Source of the DNA: Lamellibrachia columna
Taxonomy: Eukaryota; Annelida; Polychaeta; Sabellida; Siboglinidae
Reading direction: 5' to 3'
DNA: 64,000 bases
Assembly: GCA_963662155.1 (NCBI GenBank)
Contig: OY759265.1
Location: 59,722,326-59,786,325 of the forward strand
The translations under genes were made by a program, and so were the position numbers. How positions within the stretch are numbered: the stretch's first letter is position 1; every line of letters begins with the position of its first letter. This document shows positions 38,440 through 64,000 of the stretch, piece by piece. The notes under the pieces were generated by a model. That model had not been told where the DNA came from and made no database searches. It saw only the letters and a list, made by a program, of their open reading frames with translations.

Positions 38440-38881
38440 GTGAGATTTAACAAGATTTGAAAAGATTGCCATCCAAAACTACAAGTTCATGGTGACAATT
38501 GGTCAAGGAAGTTATTGGCTTATCGAAAGTCCAACAAATTTATCATCTATGCCCGCCCTTATCAGAAATATGTCAAAGTTATTTTTAAACTTATTCACAC
38601 TACTGGCATTAACACAATCATTTGACAGTTTGTTCCATTCGTTTATCACCCTCTGTGAGAATTAGTACTTTCTCATGTCCAACCTACACTGTTCTTTAAC
38701 TAATGCTGTTTTTGTGAAACTTTTATGACAACCTAAATGTTACTCCAAAGTAATTTTATTCGGTGGTTCTGCTAATACAGCGTCCCACATTTTATATTCT
38801 TCGTCCATGTTTCCATGTCATATTTGTGTGCATTTACACTTCCTAAGATTGAATAACTTTTGCCATTTTTCAGACATTTAA

Positions 38882-39358
<477 letters not shown>

Positions 39359-40002
39359 CTAAATTTACTAGTCTATAATTGTCTGACTTGTTCCTTGATC
39401 CCTTCTTAAATAGCGGCGTAATGTTTGCTTCTTTCCATTCTGAAGGAATTATTCCCTCTTATAGTGACAAGTTAAACACAATTTCATTTAGTAGTTTTGG
39501 TTGTATACCATCAACTCCAGGTGATTTATTATATTCCATCTTCTTAATTTCCATTGCTATCATTTCAGGAATTACAAATAACTACCCTAAATGTTCTGAT
39601 TTATTGCCCTCAAATTTAGTAAATGGTACTGGAAGTGAGCTGATATCTTCTGTGGTAAAAACTGAGCTGAAATACTCATTCAGGACCTGTGTCATTTGAA
39701 ACCCGTCTGAAATTATGTTTCCCCTGTTGTTCTCCAGTGGTCCAGGGGATTTATTATATTCCATCTTCTTAATTTCCATTGCTATAATTTCAGGAATTAC
39801 AAATAACTACCCTAAATGATCCGATTCATAGCCCTAATTTTTTTACTGGAAATGGAAGTGAGTTGACATCTTCTGTGGTAAAAACAGAGCTGAAATGCTC
39901 ATTCAGAACCTCTGACATTTTAAACTCGTCTGAAATTATTTCATTTGTAGTTGGTTAAGTGCCTCTTCGTAGTTTGTGTAATCATCTACGTTTCCAGTAT
40001 GT

Positions 40003-40247
40003 TCCCATACCCCCTCACAATATGTTCCCATACCCCCTCACAATATGTTCCCATACCCCCTCACAATATGTTCCCATACCCCCTCACAATATGTTCCCAT
40101 ACCCCCTCACAATATGTTCCCATACCCCCTCACAATATGTTCCCATACCCCCTCACAACATGTTCCCATACCCCTCACAATATGTTCCCATACCCCCTCA
40201 CAATATGTTCCCATACCCCCACAATATGTTCCCATACCCCCCACAAT
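40003..40247 (+). repeat. 23-bp minisatellite, about 11 copies, inside a LINE
   Basis: The unit is ACAATATGTTCCCATACCCC plus three bases; the right-hand units lose one to four C/T bases. The LINE on both sides is the same ORF2 (minus). Confidence 0.92.
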
Positions 40248-40395
40248 ATCTGCTTGCGAGTTATTTTTCTAATAGCCTCTTTTGACAGGTGTTTTCTTAA
40301 CGGAACAAATCTCTCAGTAATGCCCTCAATCTCAGCGTTTAAACAAGTCTAGCATTCTATTGCTGTCTTGTTATCCCAATCTATATTCACTAGAT

Positions 40396-40739
40396 AAGTT
40401 CTCATCTCTTAATATTTGCATTTGTTGAATTTGTGGGTATACACACCTGTGATGCCTTGTGGTGAATATATATTGGTGATCATCAATAAAGAGTACAGAT
40501 AACGAACCTTTACTCGTTGGCATTACAATGTGTTCTCCCGCATCCACTCTCCGTCTCGCTTCCCGGGTTACACCGGTATGTATCAATATAAGATAATTAC
40601 TAATATGACATTAGGACATTACAACACCCTCCCTCGCAATCACCCACGGAATGCTGGTTATTAACCTTTGCTTCCACTGGGTTTGTCTCCCTTGTTTTGG
40701 GTGGGGTAACTTTTAACTGCAAGGGGGCCAAAAGGAAAT
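40396..40739. other. Upstream flank of the plus gene, nothing recognised
   Basis: Unique sequence between the LINE copy and the conserved 5' flank. Confidence 0.4.
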
Positions 40740-40875
40740 GGCAGTGTACTTGAGTTCTGAAGAGGACACTTGTTAGAAAACGTGAGATTTATCGAGTGGC
40801 TAAGAGCATTCAGTAGAATATAATCGGCATTTGTTGGCGAGCTACTAGATGTATAAGCACGCTCACACCGCCAAG
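40740..40875 (+). promoter_or_regulatory. Conserved 5' flank of the plus gene
   Basis: Shares ACTTGAGTTCTGAAGAGGAC and downstream blocks with 31505-31690 on the other strand. It ends CACCGCCAAG before the ATG, a favourable start context. Confidence 0.5.
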
Positions 40876-54426
<13,551 letters not shown>

Positions 54427-54764
54427 GTAAGTTACGTAGACTTACTTATGATACAATTATTTCAGACAAGATACCAAGTCCTAAAGGAGTGGTAATTCCG
54501 GTCTTGCTACTTTCAATGAGAATCATTGAAAAAGGTAACATTTATATGTTCGTTAAACGCAAATTGTGTATTGCATTGAGCACATTGTTTAATACTAAGT
54601 AGGCCATATTTAGATTATTCACAGGTATTTGCAATTTTTTTATGAAATAAAAAATCGACTTTTGCTTAATGGATGTTGAAAAAGAAGAATCAAGAAAAAC
54701 AATACATTTACAATTGTTTACGAAGTGTCCAAATGTCGCTGCGCAAAACCCAATATACAGGCAC

Positions 54765-57700
54765 GGTGGAAAGGATACCGCCGTTCAAAGATACCAGGAA
54801 CGGTGGAAAGGATACCGCCGTTCAAAGATACCAGGAACGGTGGAAAGGATACCGCCGTTCAAAGATACCAGGAACGGTGGAAAGGATACCGCCGTTCAAA
54901 GATACCAGCAACGGTGGAAAGGATACCGCCGTTCAAAGATACCAGGAACGGTGGAAAGGATGCCGCCGTTCAAAGATACCAGGAACGGTGGAAAGGATAC
55001 CGCCGTTCAAAGATACCAGGAACGGTGGAAAGGATACCGCCGTTCAAAGACACCAGGAACGGTGGAAAGGATGCCGCCGTTCAAAGATACCAGGAACGGT
55101 GGAAAGGATGCCGCCGTTCAAAGATACCAGGAACGGTGGAAAGGATACCGCCGTTCAAAGACACCAGGAACGGTGGAAAGGATGCCGCCGTTCAAAGACA
55201 CCAGGAACGGTGGAAAGGATGCCGCCGTTCAAAGATACCAGGAACGGTGGAAAGGATACCGCCGTTCAAAGACACCAGGAACGGTGGAAAGGATACCGCC
55301 GTTCAAAGATACCAGGAACGGTGGAAAGGATACCGCCGTTCAAAGATACCAGGACCGGTGGAAAGGATACCGCCGTTCAAAGATACCAGGAACGGTGGAA
55401 AGGATGCCGCCGTTCAAAGATACCAGGAACGGTGGAAAGGATACCGCCGTTCAAAGATACCAGGAACGGTGGAAAGGATACCGCCGTTCAAAGATACCAG
55501 GAACGGTGGAAAGGATGCCGCCGTTCAAAGATACCAGGCATGGTGGAAAGGATACCGCCGTTCAAAGATACCAGGAACGGTGGAAAGGATGCCGCCGTTC
55601 AAAGACACCAGGAACGGTGGAAAGGATGCCGCCGTTCAAAGATACCAGGAACGGTGGAAAGGATACCGCCGTTCAAAGATACCAGGAACGGTGGAAAGGA
55701 TGCCGCCGTTCAAAGATACCAGGAACGGTGGAAAGGATGCCGCCGTTCAAAGATACCAGGAACGGTGGAAAGGATGCCGCCGTTCAAAGACACCAGGAAC
55801 GGTGGAAAGGATACCGCCGTTCAAAGATACCAGGAACGGTGGAAAGGATACCGCCGTTCAAAGATACCAGGAACGGTGGAAAGGATACCGCCGTTCAAAG
55901 ATACCAGGAACGGTGGAAAGGATACCGCCGTTCAAAGATACCAGGAACGGTGGAAAGGATACCGCCGTTCAAAGATACCAGGAACGGTGGAAAGGATGCC
56001 GCCGTTCAAAGATAGCAGGAACGGTGGAAAGGATACCGCCGTTCAAAGATACCAGGAACGGTGGAAAGGATACCGCCGTTCAAAGATACCAGGAACGGTG
56101 GAAAGGATACCGCCGTTCTAAGATACCAGGAACGGTGGAAAGGATGCCGCCGTTCAAAGACACCAGGAACGGTGGAAAGGATGATGCCGTTCAAAGATAC
56201 CAGGAACGGTGGAAAGGATACCGCCGTTCAAAGATACCAGGAACGGTGGAAAGGATACCGCCGTTCAAAGATACCAGGAACGGTGGAAAGGATACCGCCG
56301 TTCAAAGACACCAGGAACGGTGGAAAGGATGCCGCCGTTCAAAGATACCAGGAACGGTGGAAAGGATGCCGCCGTTCAAAGATACCAGGAACGGTGGAAA
56401 GGATGATGCCGTTCAAAGATACCAGGCATGGTGGAAAGGATGCCGCCGTTCAAAGATACCAGGAACGGTGGAAAGGATGCCGCCGTTCAAAGATACCAGG
56501 CATGGTGGGAAGGATGCCGCCGTTCAAAGATACCAGGCACGGTGGAAAGGATGCCGCCGTTCAAAGATACCAGGCACGGTGGAAAGGATGCCGCCGTTCA
56601 AAGATACCAGGCATGGTGGAAAGGATGCCGCCGTTCAAAGATACCAGGCACGGTGGAAAGGACGCCGCCGTTCAAAGATACCAGGCACGGTGGAAAGGAT
56701 GATGCCGTTCAAAGATACCAGGCATGGTGGAAAGGATGCCGCCGTTCAAAGATACCAGGCATGGTGGAAAGGATGATGCCGTTCAAAGATACCAGGCACG
56801 GTGGAAAGGATGCCGCCGTTCAAAGATACCAGGCATGGTGGAAAGGATGATGCCGTTCAAAGATACCAGGCATGGTGGAAAGGATGATGCCGTTCAAAGA
56901 TACCAGGCACGGTGGAAAGGATGCCGCCGTTCAAAGATACCAGGCATGGTGGAAAGGATGCCGCCGTTCAAAGATACCAGGCATGGTGGAAAGGATGATG
57001 CCGTTCAAAGATACCAGGCACGGTGGAAAGGATGATGCCGTTCAAAGATACCAGACACGGTGGAAAGGATGCCGCCGTTCAAAGATACCAGGCATGGTGG
57101 AAAGGATGATGCCGTTCAAAGATACCAGGCACGGTGGAAAGGATGCCGCCGTTCAAAGATACCAGGCACGGTGGAAAGGATGATGCCGTTCAAAGATACC
57201 AGGCACGGTGGAAAGGATGATGCCGTTCAAAGATACCAGGCACGGTGGAAAGGATGATGCCGTTCAAAGATACCAGACACGGTGGAAAGGATGCCGCCGT
57301 TCAAAGATACCAGGCACGGTGGAAAGGATGCCGCATTTCAAAGATACCAGGCATGGTGGAAAGGATGATGCCGTTCAAAGATACCAGGCATGGTGGAAAG
57401 GATGATGCCGTTCAAAGATACCAGACACGGTGGAAAGGATGCCGCCGTTCAAAGATACCAGGCACGGTGGAAAGGATGATGCCGTTCAAAGATACCAGAC
57501 ACGGTGGAAAGGATGCCGCCGTTCAAAGATACCAGGCATGGTGGAAAGGATGCCGCCGTTCAAAGATACCAGGCACGGTGGAAAGGATTATGCCGTTCAA
57601 AGATACCAGGCACGGTGGAAAGGATGCCGCATTTCAAAGATACCAGGCATGGTGGAAAGGATTATGTCGTTCAAAGATACCAGGCACGGTGGAAAGGATG

Positions 57701-57835
57701 CCGCCGTTCAAAGATACCAGGCACGGTGGGAAGGATGCTGCCGTTCAAAGATACCAGGCACGGTGGAAAGGATGCCGCCTTCAAAGATACCAGGCATGGT
57801 GGGAAGCACGCCGCCGTCGCCGTTCAAAGATAATA
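54765..57835 (+). repeat. 37-bp minisatellite, homogeneous part, about 83 copies
   Basis: The unit is GATACCAGGAACGGTGGAAA then GGATACCGCCGTTCAAA. Variant zones follow left to right: ATACCGCCG, ATGCCGCCG, then CATGGTGG/CACGGTGG with ATGATGCCG. As 37 leaves remainder 1, all three plus frames are open over long stretches (up to 683 residues, 37-residue period), an artefact. Confidence 0.98.
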
Positions 57836-60488
57836 GACGTGGTACCGGTATTCTAATGTATAAGGAATGGCGGAAAGGACGCCGCCTTTCAAAGGTATCA
57901 GGCATGACGGAAAGGAGTCCATCATTCTAAGATATCGGGCACGGCGGAAGGATAACGTCTTTCTAAGATATCAGGCATGGAGGGACGGACGAAACCGTTC
58001 CAAGATATCAGGTATGGCTGAAATGATGCTTCTGTTCAAATGTATCAGGCATGATGGAAAGCATGCCGCCATTCTAAGATGTCAGGCATGAGGGTGGACG
58101 CCGCCGTTCAAAGATACCAGACGTGGCAGAAAGGATGTCGTAGTTCTAAGATATCAGTAATGGCGGAAAGGACGCCGCCTTTCTTAGATATCAAGCATTA
58201 TAGAAAGGACTCCGCCGTTCTAAGATATCAGGTATGTTGGAAAGGATGCCGTTGTTCAAAGGTATCATGCGTGGTGGGAAGGATGCCGCCGTTCTAAGAT
58301 ATCTGGCATGGTGGAAAGGACGCAGCTGTTCCAAGATATCAGACATTCTGGGAAGGATGCCGCTGTTCTAAGATATCAAGCATAGTTAGAAGGACGACGC
58401 CAGTCTAGGATACCAGGCATGACGGTAGGATGCCGCCGTTCTAAGATATCAATCATGGTGGAAAGGACGCCGCCGTTCTAAGATATCAAGCATTGTGGAA
58501 AGGATGAAGCCGTTCAAAGATATCAAGCATAGGGGAAAGGATGAAGCCGTTCTAAGATATCAAGCATAGGGGAAAGGATGAAGCCGTTCTAAGATATCAA
58601 GCATAGGGGAAAGGATGAAGCCGTTCAAAGATATCAGGCATGACGATAGGACGCCGCCGTTCTAAGATATCAAGCATGGTGGAAATGACGCCGACGTGCT
58701 AAGATATCAGTCATGGCTGGAAGGTCTCTGCCGTTCTAGGATATCAAGCATGACGGAAATTATATCGCTCTTCAAATATATCAGGTATGGTGGGGAGGAC
58801 GCCGTTGTTAAAAAAACAGACATGGTAGAGAAGATGCCGTCGTTCTGAGATATCAGGAATGGCGGAAATGACGCCTCCTTTCAAAAATATCAGGCAGGAC
58901 GGAAAGGGCTCCGTCGTTCTAAGATATCACGCATGGCGGAAGGGACGAAGCGGTTCCAAGATATCAGGCATGGTTGAAAGGATGCCACCGTTCACATATA
59001 TCAGGCATGGCCGAAAGAATGCCGCTGTTCAAATGTATCAGACATGGTGGAAAGGATGCCGCTGTTCTGAGATATCAGGCATGGTTGGAAGGACGGCGTC
59101 ATTCTAAGATATCAGGCATGGCGGTAGGATGCTGCCGTTCTAAGACATCGAGCCTGTTGGAAAGGACGCCGCCGTTCTAAGATATCAAGCCTGGTGTAAA
59201 GGACGCCGCCGTTCTAAGATATCAAATATAACGGAAATGATGTCGCTGTTCAAAGATATCAAGCCTGGTGGAAAAAACGCCGCCGTTCTAAGATATCAAG
59301 CATGGTAGACAGGACGCAGCCGTTCTAAGATATCAAGCCTGGTGGAAAGGACGCCGCCATTCTAAGATATCAAACATGGTGGAAAGGTCGCCGCCGTTCT
59401 AAGATATCAAGCATGGCGTAAAGGACGCCGCCGTTTTAAGACATTGAACCTGGTGGAAAGGACGCAGCCGTTCTAAAACATCGAACCTGGTGGAAAGGAC
59501 GCAGCCGTTCTAAAACAACGAACCTGATGGAAAGGACGCAGCCGTTCTAATATCAAGCCTGGTGGAAAGGACGCAGCCGTTCTAAAACATCGAACCTGGT
59601 GGAAAGGACGCAGCCGTTCTAAGATATCAAGCCTGGTGGAAAGGACGCAGCCGTTCTAAAACATCGAACCTGGTGGAAAGGACGCAGCCGTTCTAAGATA
59701 TCAAGCCTGGTGGAAAGGACGCAGCCGTTCTAAAACATCGAACCTGGTGGAAAGGACGCAGCCGTTCTAAAACAACGAACCTGATGGAAAGGACGCAGCC
59801 GTTCTAAGACATCGAACCTGGTGGAAAGGACGCAGCCGTTCTAAAACATCGAACCTGGTGGAAAGGACGCAGCCGTTTAAAACATCGAACCTGGTGGAAA
59901 GGACGCAGCCGTTCTAAAACAACGAACCTGGTGGAAAGGACGCAGCCGTTCTAAAACAACGAACCTGATGGAAAGGACGCAGCCGTTCTAAAACATCGAA
60001 CCTGGTGGAAAGGACGCAGCCGTTCTAAGATATCAAGCCTGGTGGAAAGGACGTAGCCGTTTAAAACATCGAACCTGGTGGAAAGGACGCAGCCGTTTAA
60101 AACATCGAACCTGATGGAAAGGACGCAGCCGTTCTAAGACATCGAACCTGGTGGAAAGGACGCAGCCGTTTAAAACATCGAACCTGATGGAAAGGACGCA
60201 GCCGTTCTAAGACATCGAACCTGGTGGAAAGGACGCAGCCGTTTAAAACATCGAACCTGGTGGAAAGGACGCCGCCGTTCTAAGATATCAAACATAACGG
60301 AAATGATGTCGCCGTTGTAAGATATCAGGCATAGTGATAAGGATGCCGTCGTTCAAAGATATCAGGCATAGCAGAATGGACGCAGCCGTTCTAAGTTATC
60401 AGGCATGGCGGAAAGGATGCCGCCCGCCTTTCTAAGACATCAAGAAGGATGGGAAGGATGCCGATGTTCTAAGATATCACTAATGGCG
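57836..60488 (+). repeat. 37-bp minisatellite, degenerate part with a secondary homogeneous block
   Basis: Units change to TTCTAAGATATCAGGCATGG with GGAAAGGACGCCGCCG, diverged. 58490-58640 has four near-identical units with AGCATAGGGGAAAGGATGAA. 59430-60260 is a second homogenised block with CGAACCTGGTGGAAAGGACG and CAGCCGTTCTAAAACAT. Confidence 0.95.
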
Positions 60489-63400
60489 GAAAGACAGACA
60501 TACAGATGTACTTTATTTTGACCCATACATACATATCACCCAACAATTGAGTATGTAAAAGCATACATATAGTACTTATAATATAACATTATTAAATTAG
60601 TGTCTGGGAGGCTCCCACTAAGACTAAAAAGCCGCTCTCATGGGAGTCAGCTAAGTATAATTAAAGACAAATCCTGGTGCATAGAAATAGTAGCATAAAT
60701 TGGTAAACAGACGGGCAAGGCTACAACACGACATTGTACAGATTGAACGGTTATTCATCCAAAGAGGTACACATAAAAGCTTATTATTATTGGTTATGCA
60801 CTCATGATGGCAAATGTAACACATTCGGAGTGTACATACAGCTAGCTACATAAGTGTACATACAGCTAGCTACATAAGTGTACATACAGCTAGCTACATA
60901 AGTGTACATACAGCTAGCTACATAAGTGTACATACAGCTAGCTACATAAGTGTTCATACAGCTAGCTACATAAGTGTACATACAGCTAGCTACATAAGTG
61001 TACATACAGCTAGCTACATAAGTGTACATACAGCTAGCTACATAAGTGTACATACAGCTAGCTACATAAGTGTACATACAGCTAGCTACATAAGTGTACA
61101 TACAGCTAGCTACATAAGTGTACATACAGCTAGCTACATAAGTGTACGTACAGCTAGCTACATAAGTGTACGTACAGCTAGCTACATAAGTGTACGTACA
61201 GCTAGCTACATAAGTGTACATACAGCTAGCTACATAAGTGTACATACAGCTAGCTACATAAGTGTACATACAGCTAGCTACATAAGTGTACATACAGCTA
61301 GCTACATAAGTGTACATACAGCTAGCTACATAAGTGTACATACAGCTAGCTACATAAGTGTACATACAGCTAGCTACATAAGTGTTCATACAGCTAGCTA
61401 CATAAGTGTACATACAGCTAGCTACATAAGTGTACATACAGCTAGCTACATAAATGTACATACAGCTAGCTACATAAGTGTACATACAGCTAGCTACATA
61501 AGTGTGCAAATAATAAGGTTTTACGTATATTGCAAACCCGTGTAAGCCGTGAGTGTAGATTTTGTTTTTTACCAAATCAGGTGCAGTATTGATTGAATGT
61601 GGCAAGGTGTACCTGAGACTTTGTTTCGCAAATTCGTGTTGAACTCTTATTGTGTGTACGTTGAATTGTCCACGTGTGTTAAAATTGTGAATGCAGTTGT
61701 TCTGATGAAGCGGTCAATTTTGAAGGTAAACAGGAAGTTTGTTATGTGCGAATTTATAATACAGTTTTAGTTCTTGTAATTTTAATTTGTGTTCTATTTT
61801 TAATAATTCAAGACTTTTAAACAGTGGTTCAGTGTGAGCGTTATATTTGCTTGCACTAATAATTAAGACAAGTTTCTTGTGAAGTTTCCGAATTCTATCG
61901 TATTTGTAGTCCCAAGCGGTTACGTCATAGTTTAAGTGTGGCAGTAATAGTGGGTTGTACAATATGATCTTTATATTGAGAGGTAACAACCGTTTTAGTC
62001 TGTTTAGAAAACCTAAAGTCCTTGAAAACCTGTTTGAAATTTTGTAAATGTGACTTTTCCAGTTAAATTGTTCGCTCAAATTTATTCCAAGAAATTAAAT
62101 TCAGCCACTCTATCAATGGTAGTTTTGTCTATTATTAGTAATGGGAAAGTCACACTTTTCTTCTGGCTGTTTTAAAAGCATTTACTTAGTTTTGTTTCGG
62201 TTAAGAGACAATTTGTTTAGTTTTAGCCAGTCATTAATTTTGTTCAATTCTGTATTTATAACAAATTCTACGTTTCCATTTTGTTCGTACGTGGAAAATA
62301 AGTCAAGGGTACTTGAGAGGGTGGTATCATCGGCATACATTATGAAATTAAACGTTTGACCGGCCTTGGCAAAGTCATTAATGTATATAATAAACACCAA
62401 TGGGCCTAGAATCGAACCTTGAGGTACGCCTGTTGAAATAGTAAGCATTTCTGATTTGACATCCTCTATTTCAACATATTTTTTCTATTTGTTAGATAAT
62501 TTCTAATTAAACTTAAAGCTACTCATTTTACACCATAATATTATAATTTATCTAGTAATATCTTATGATCCAGGGTATCAAATGCTTTGGAAAGGTCCAA
62601 ACAAATATTTATAGGAATTTAATTTTTATCCATATGTGCCATTATTCTATCGATTAATTCAAGGACAGCCAATTCAGTGCTATGTTCCGTTCTAAATCCA
62701 TATTGGTTTTCATACAAGAGATTTTGCGTTTTGAAAAGGAATTTAGCTGGGCGTAAATTTCAACTACTTTTGACATAACTGGTAAAAGTGATATTGGTCT
62801 GTAATTGCCGATTGTTTCGTTAGAATGCCTGATTTTTGTGTTATTGTAGGATCGGTTAATTTACAAAACAGGTTATCTATTAGAGTGCCATTACTATTTG
62901 AAAATCTTGTAGGGAGTGTAATATGGGGGTAAAAGCTATAAGATATTAATAGATAAAAAATCACCAAAAACCTCATTTTAGTTTATTTTAAGAAGGTTTA
63001 TATTGAAATCACCAGCAATAATGACGTCGCATTTTGTTTTATTCGCTAAAAAACTGTTTATGATTTTTACTGAAATCTCTTGGAGATCGGTAAATATTCC
63101 TAATTATAATATATTTTAAGAGCCCACCACCAGTTATTTTGATAGTGTCCTTCCCAGTATTGAAACTGATTTAGAAACAACATAACTTTAAAGTTGAATT
63201 TGTTGTTTAAATAAATGACTACTCCACCTTTATTGCTACAGGTTTTGTCTTGTGTAATGCAATGATATCCCTCGATGTGTAGATGTGATAAATCATCGTT
63301 ATCCGAAAGGCATCTTTCCTGTAAGCATATTAAACTAAATGTTAATTTTATCCGGTTAAGTTCCTCTGAGAAAGCTTCAAATTCGCTAAATTTTGCATTA

Positions 63401-63830
63401 GGTTCTATATTTGAATTTAGTATATTAAACCGTTCTTTATTTCTTTCTGCTAGTAATTTACAATTGTCAAAATCATAATACGAGGAATGACGTGTTGGTT
63501 GATTACCGACAACAGATGCCTCGTTTAGCTGTAATATATTAAATAAAGAATTCACGTTTGCACCTCCCTGAAACCGGGCAAATGATTCGTTAGCTAACAT
63601 TCTGTAAATGAATAATTTTGGTTGAAAAATATGAATCGACTGTCTATTATAAACGGTCCATGCATGCATGTATATATGTTTCATAATTTTATTCGATTTA
63701 TATTTTATTTGCATTTATACACATCTTTATTCTATATTTAACGTTTTAAATTTAATTAGATTTTGCACAGCGTTTTGAGCATTTTCATGGAAACTGCGCT
63801 TGATAAAAAAATTATTATTATTATTATATC
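60489..63830 (-). mobile_element. CR1-like LINE (second family) inserted into the 37-bp minisatellite
   Basis: Minus strand. Endonuclease at 63714-63100: LICLQERCLSDNDDLSHLHI, KGGVVIYLNN. Endonuclease end near 62976-62764. Polymerase: QNGFRTEHSTELAVLELI-type, LDLSKAFDTLDHKILLDKL, TGVPQGSILGPLVFIIYIND and YADDTT (62448-62182). C-terminal part 62079-61714 and end SINTAPDLVKNKI, FAIYVKPYYLHTY. Multiple frame breaks, so inactive. Minisatellite units of the host array resume at 63831. Confidence 0.82.
60830..61505 (-). repeat. 24-bp minisatellite, about 28 copies, at the LINE ORF2 C-terminus
   Basis: The plus unit is TGTACATACAGCTAGCTACA then TAAG, holding palindromes TGTACA and AGCTAGCT. The minus frame continues the LINE C-terminus (PYYLHTYVAS) into CMYTYVAS units. 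The other frames are closed by stops. Confidence 0.95.
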
Positions 63831-63885
63831 AGGCATGGCTGAAAATACGCCGCCGTTAACGTATCAGGTATGCCGCCGTTCTAAT
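63831..63885 (+). repeat. 37-bp family remnant
   Basis: ATATCAGGCATGGCTGAAAA, TACGCCGCCGTT and GCCGCCGTTCTAA resume the array right of the LINE. Confidence 0.8.
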
Positions 63886-64000
63886 AGATTTAACCAGATT
63901 TAACAAGATTGCCATCCCAAACAACAAGTTCCAGATGGCAAGTGGACAAGGAAACCATTGGCTTATTGAGAGTCCAACAATTTTATCATCTATGTGTAGC
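63886..64000 (-). mobile_element. CR1-like LINE 3' stub running off the window
   Basis: AACCAGATTTAACAAGATTG, GATGGCAAGTGGACAAGG and TGGCTTATTGAGAGTCC are the complement of the 3' UTR. Confidence 0.82.

Noticed and set aside
54669..56776. Open frames of 448-683 residues with ERWKGYRRSKIPGTVERIPP units
   Set aside because: A 37-bp unit without stops in one phase is open in all three plus frames. There is no start context, splice support or non-repeat domain.

Overview
The window is eukaryotic nuclear DNA from an animal, most likely a marine invertebrate. Genes are split by GT-AG introns and coding density is very low. There are several non-LTR retrotransposon families (CR1-like with a PHD-finger/esterase ORF1, L2-like, RTE-like), tRNA-derived SINE sequence, and many micro- and minisatellites. 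I cannot name the species from the sequence. Almost all of the very long open frames are shadows of tandem repeats.

Three real genes can be supported. (1) At the left edge, the terminal coding exon (3263-4710, plus) of a gene whose product ends in a proline-rich, tyrosine-containing, probably cytoplasmic tail. (2) Tail-to-tail with it, a minus-strand gene of 15 reconstructed exons spanning 31504 down to 5399. It encodes about 576 residues: signal peptide, cysteine- and tryptophan-containing ectodomain, one transmembrane helix and a short tail. (3) An inverted paralogue on the plus strand from 40876, with the first six exons present and the rest beyond the right edge or lost. Exons 2-5 of the two copies have identical lengths (182, 127, 113, 130 bp) and identical phases, and blocks of intron and promoter-proximal sequence are also shared, so this is a large inverted duplication. 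Its centre lies near 33.7-36.5 kb and is flanked by a second, inner inverted repeat. Between the copies most codon differences change the amino acid; exons 4 and 5 show 13 replacement codons and no silent ones.

Layout: 0-0.6 kb LINE endonuclease remnant; 1.3-2.8 kb 48-bp array; 3.3-4.7 kb terminal exon; 5.4-31.5 kb minus gene, whose introns hold a 22-bp array (8.7-10.2), SINE (11.7), RTE fragments, a 17-bp array (15.5-16.2), a nearly full-length CR1-like LINE (18.0-22.3) and a hAT-like GGCCCG-rich element (22.4-23.4); 31.5-40.9 kb spacer with inverted arms, repeats and a rearranged LINE; 40.9-54.4 kb plus gene with three CR1-like or L2-like insertion clusters; 54.8-60.5 kb 37-bp minisatellite; 60.5-63.8 kb LINE inserted in that minisatellite.

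The most interesting signals are a canonical T TTA AAC slippery heptamer, in the correct frame, exactly at the ORF1/ORF2 junction of the LINE; minisatellites built from splice-site sequence inside the minus gene; the same intronic minisatellite and trinucleotide tract at different sizes in the two paralogues; and several tandem repeats that grew from inside LINE copies.
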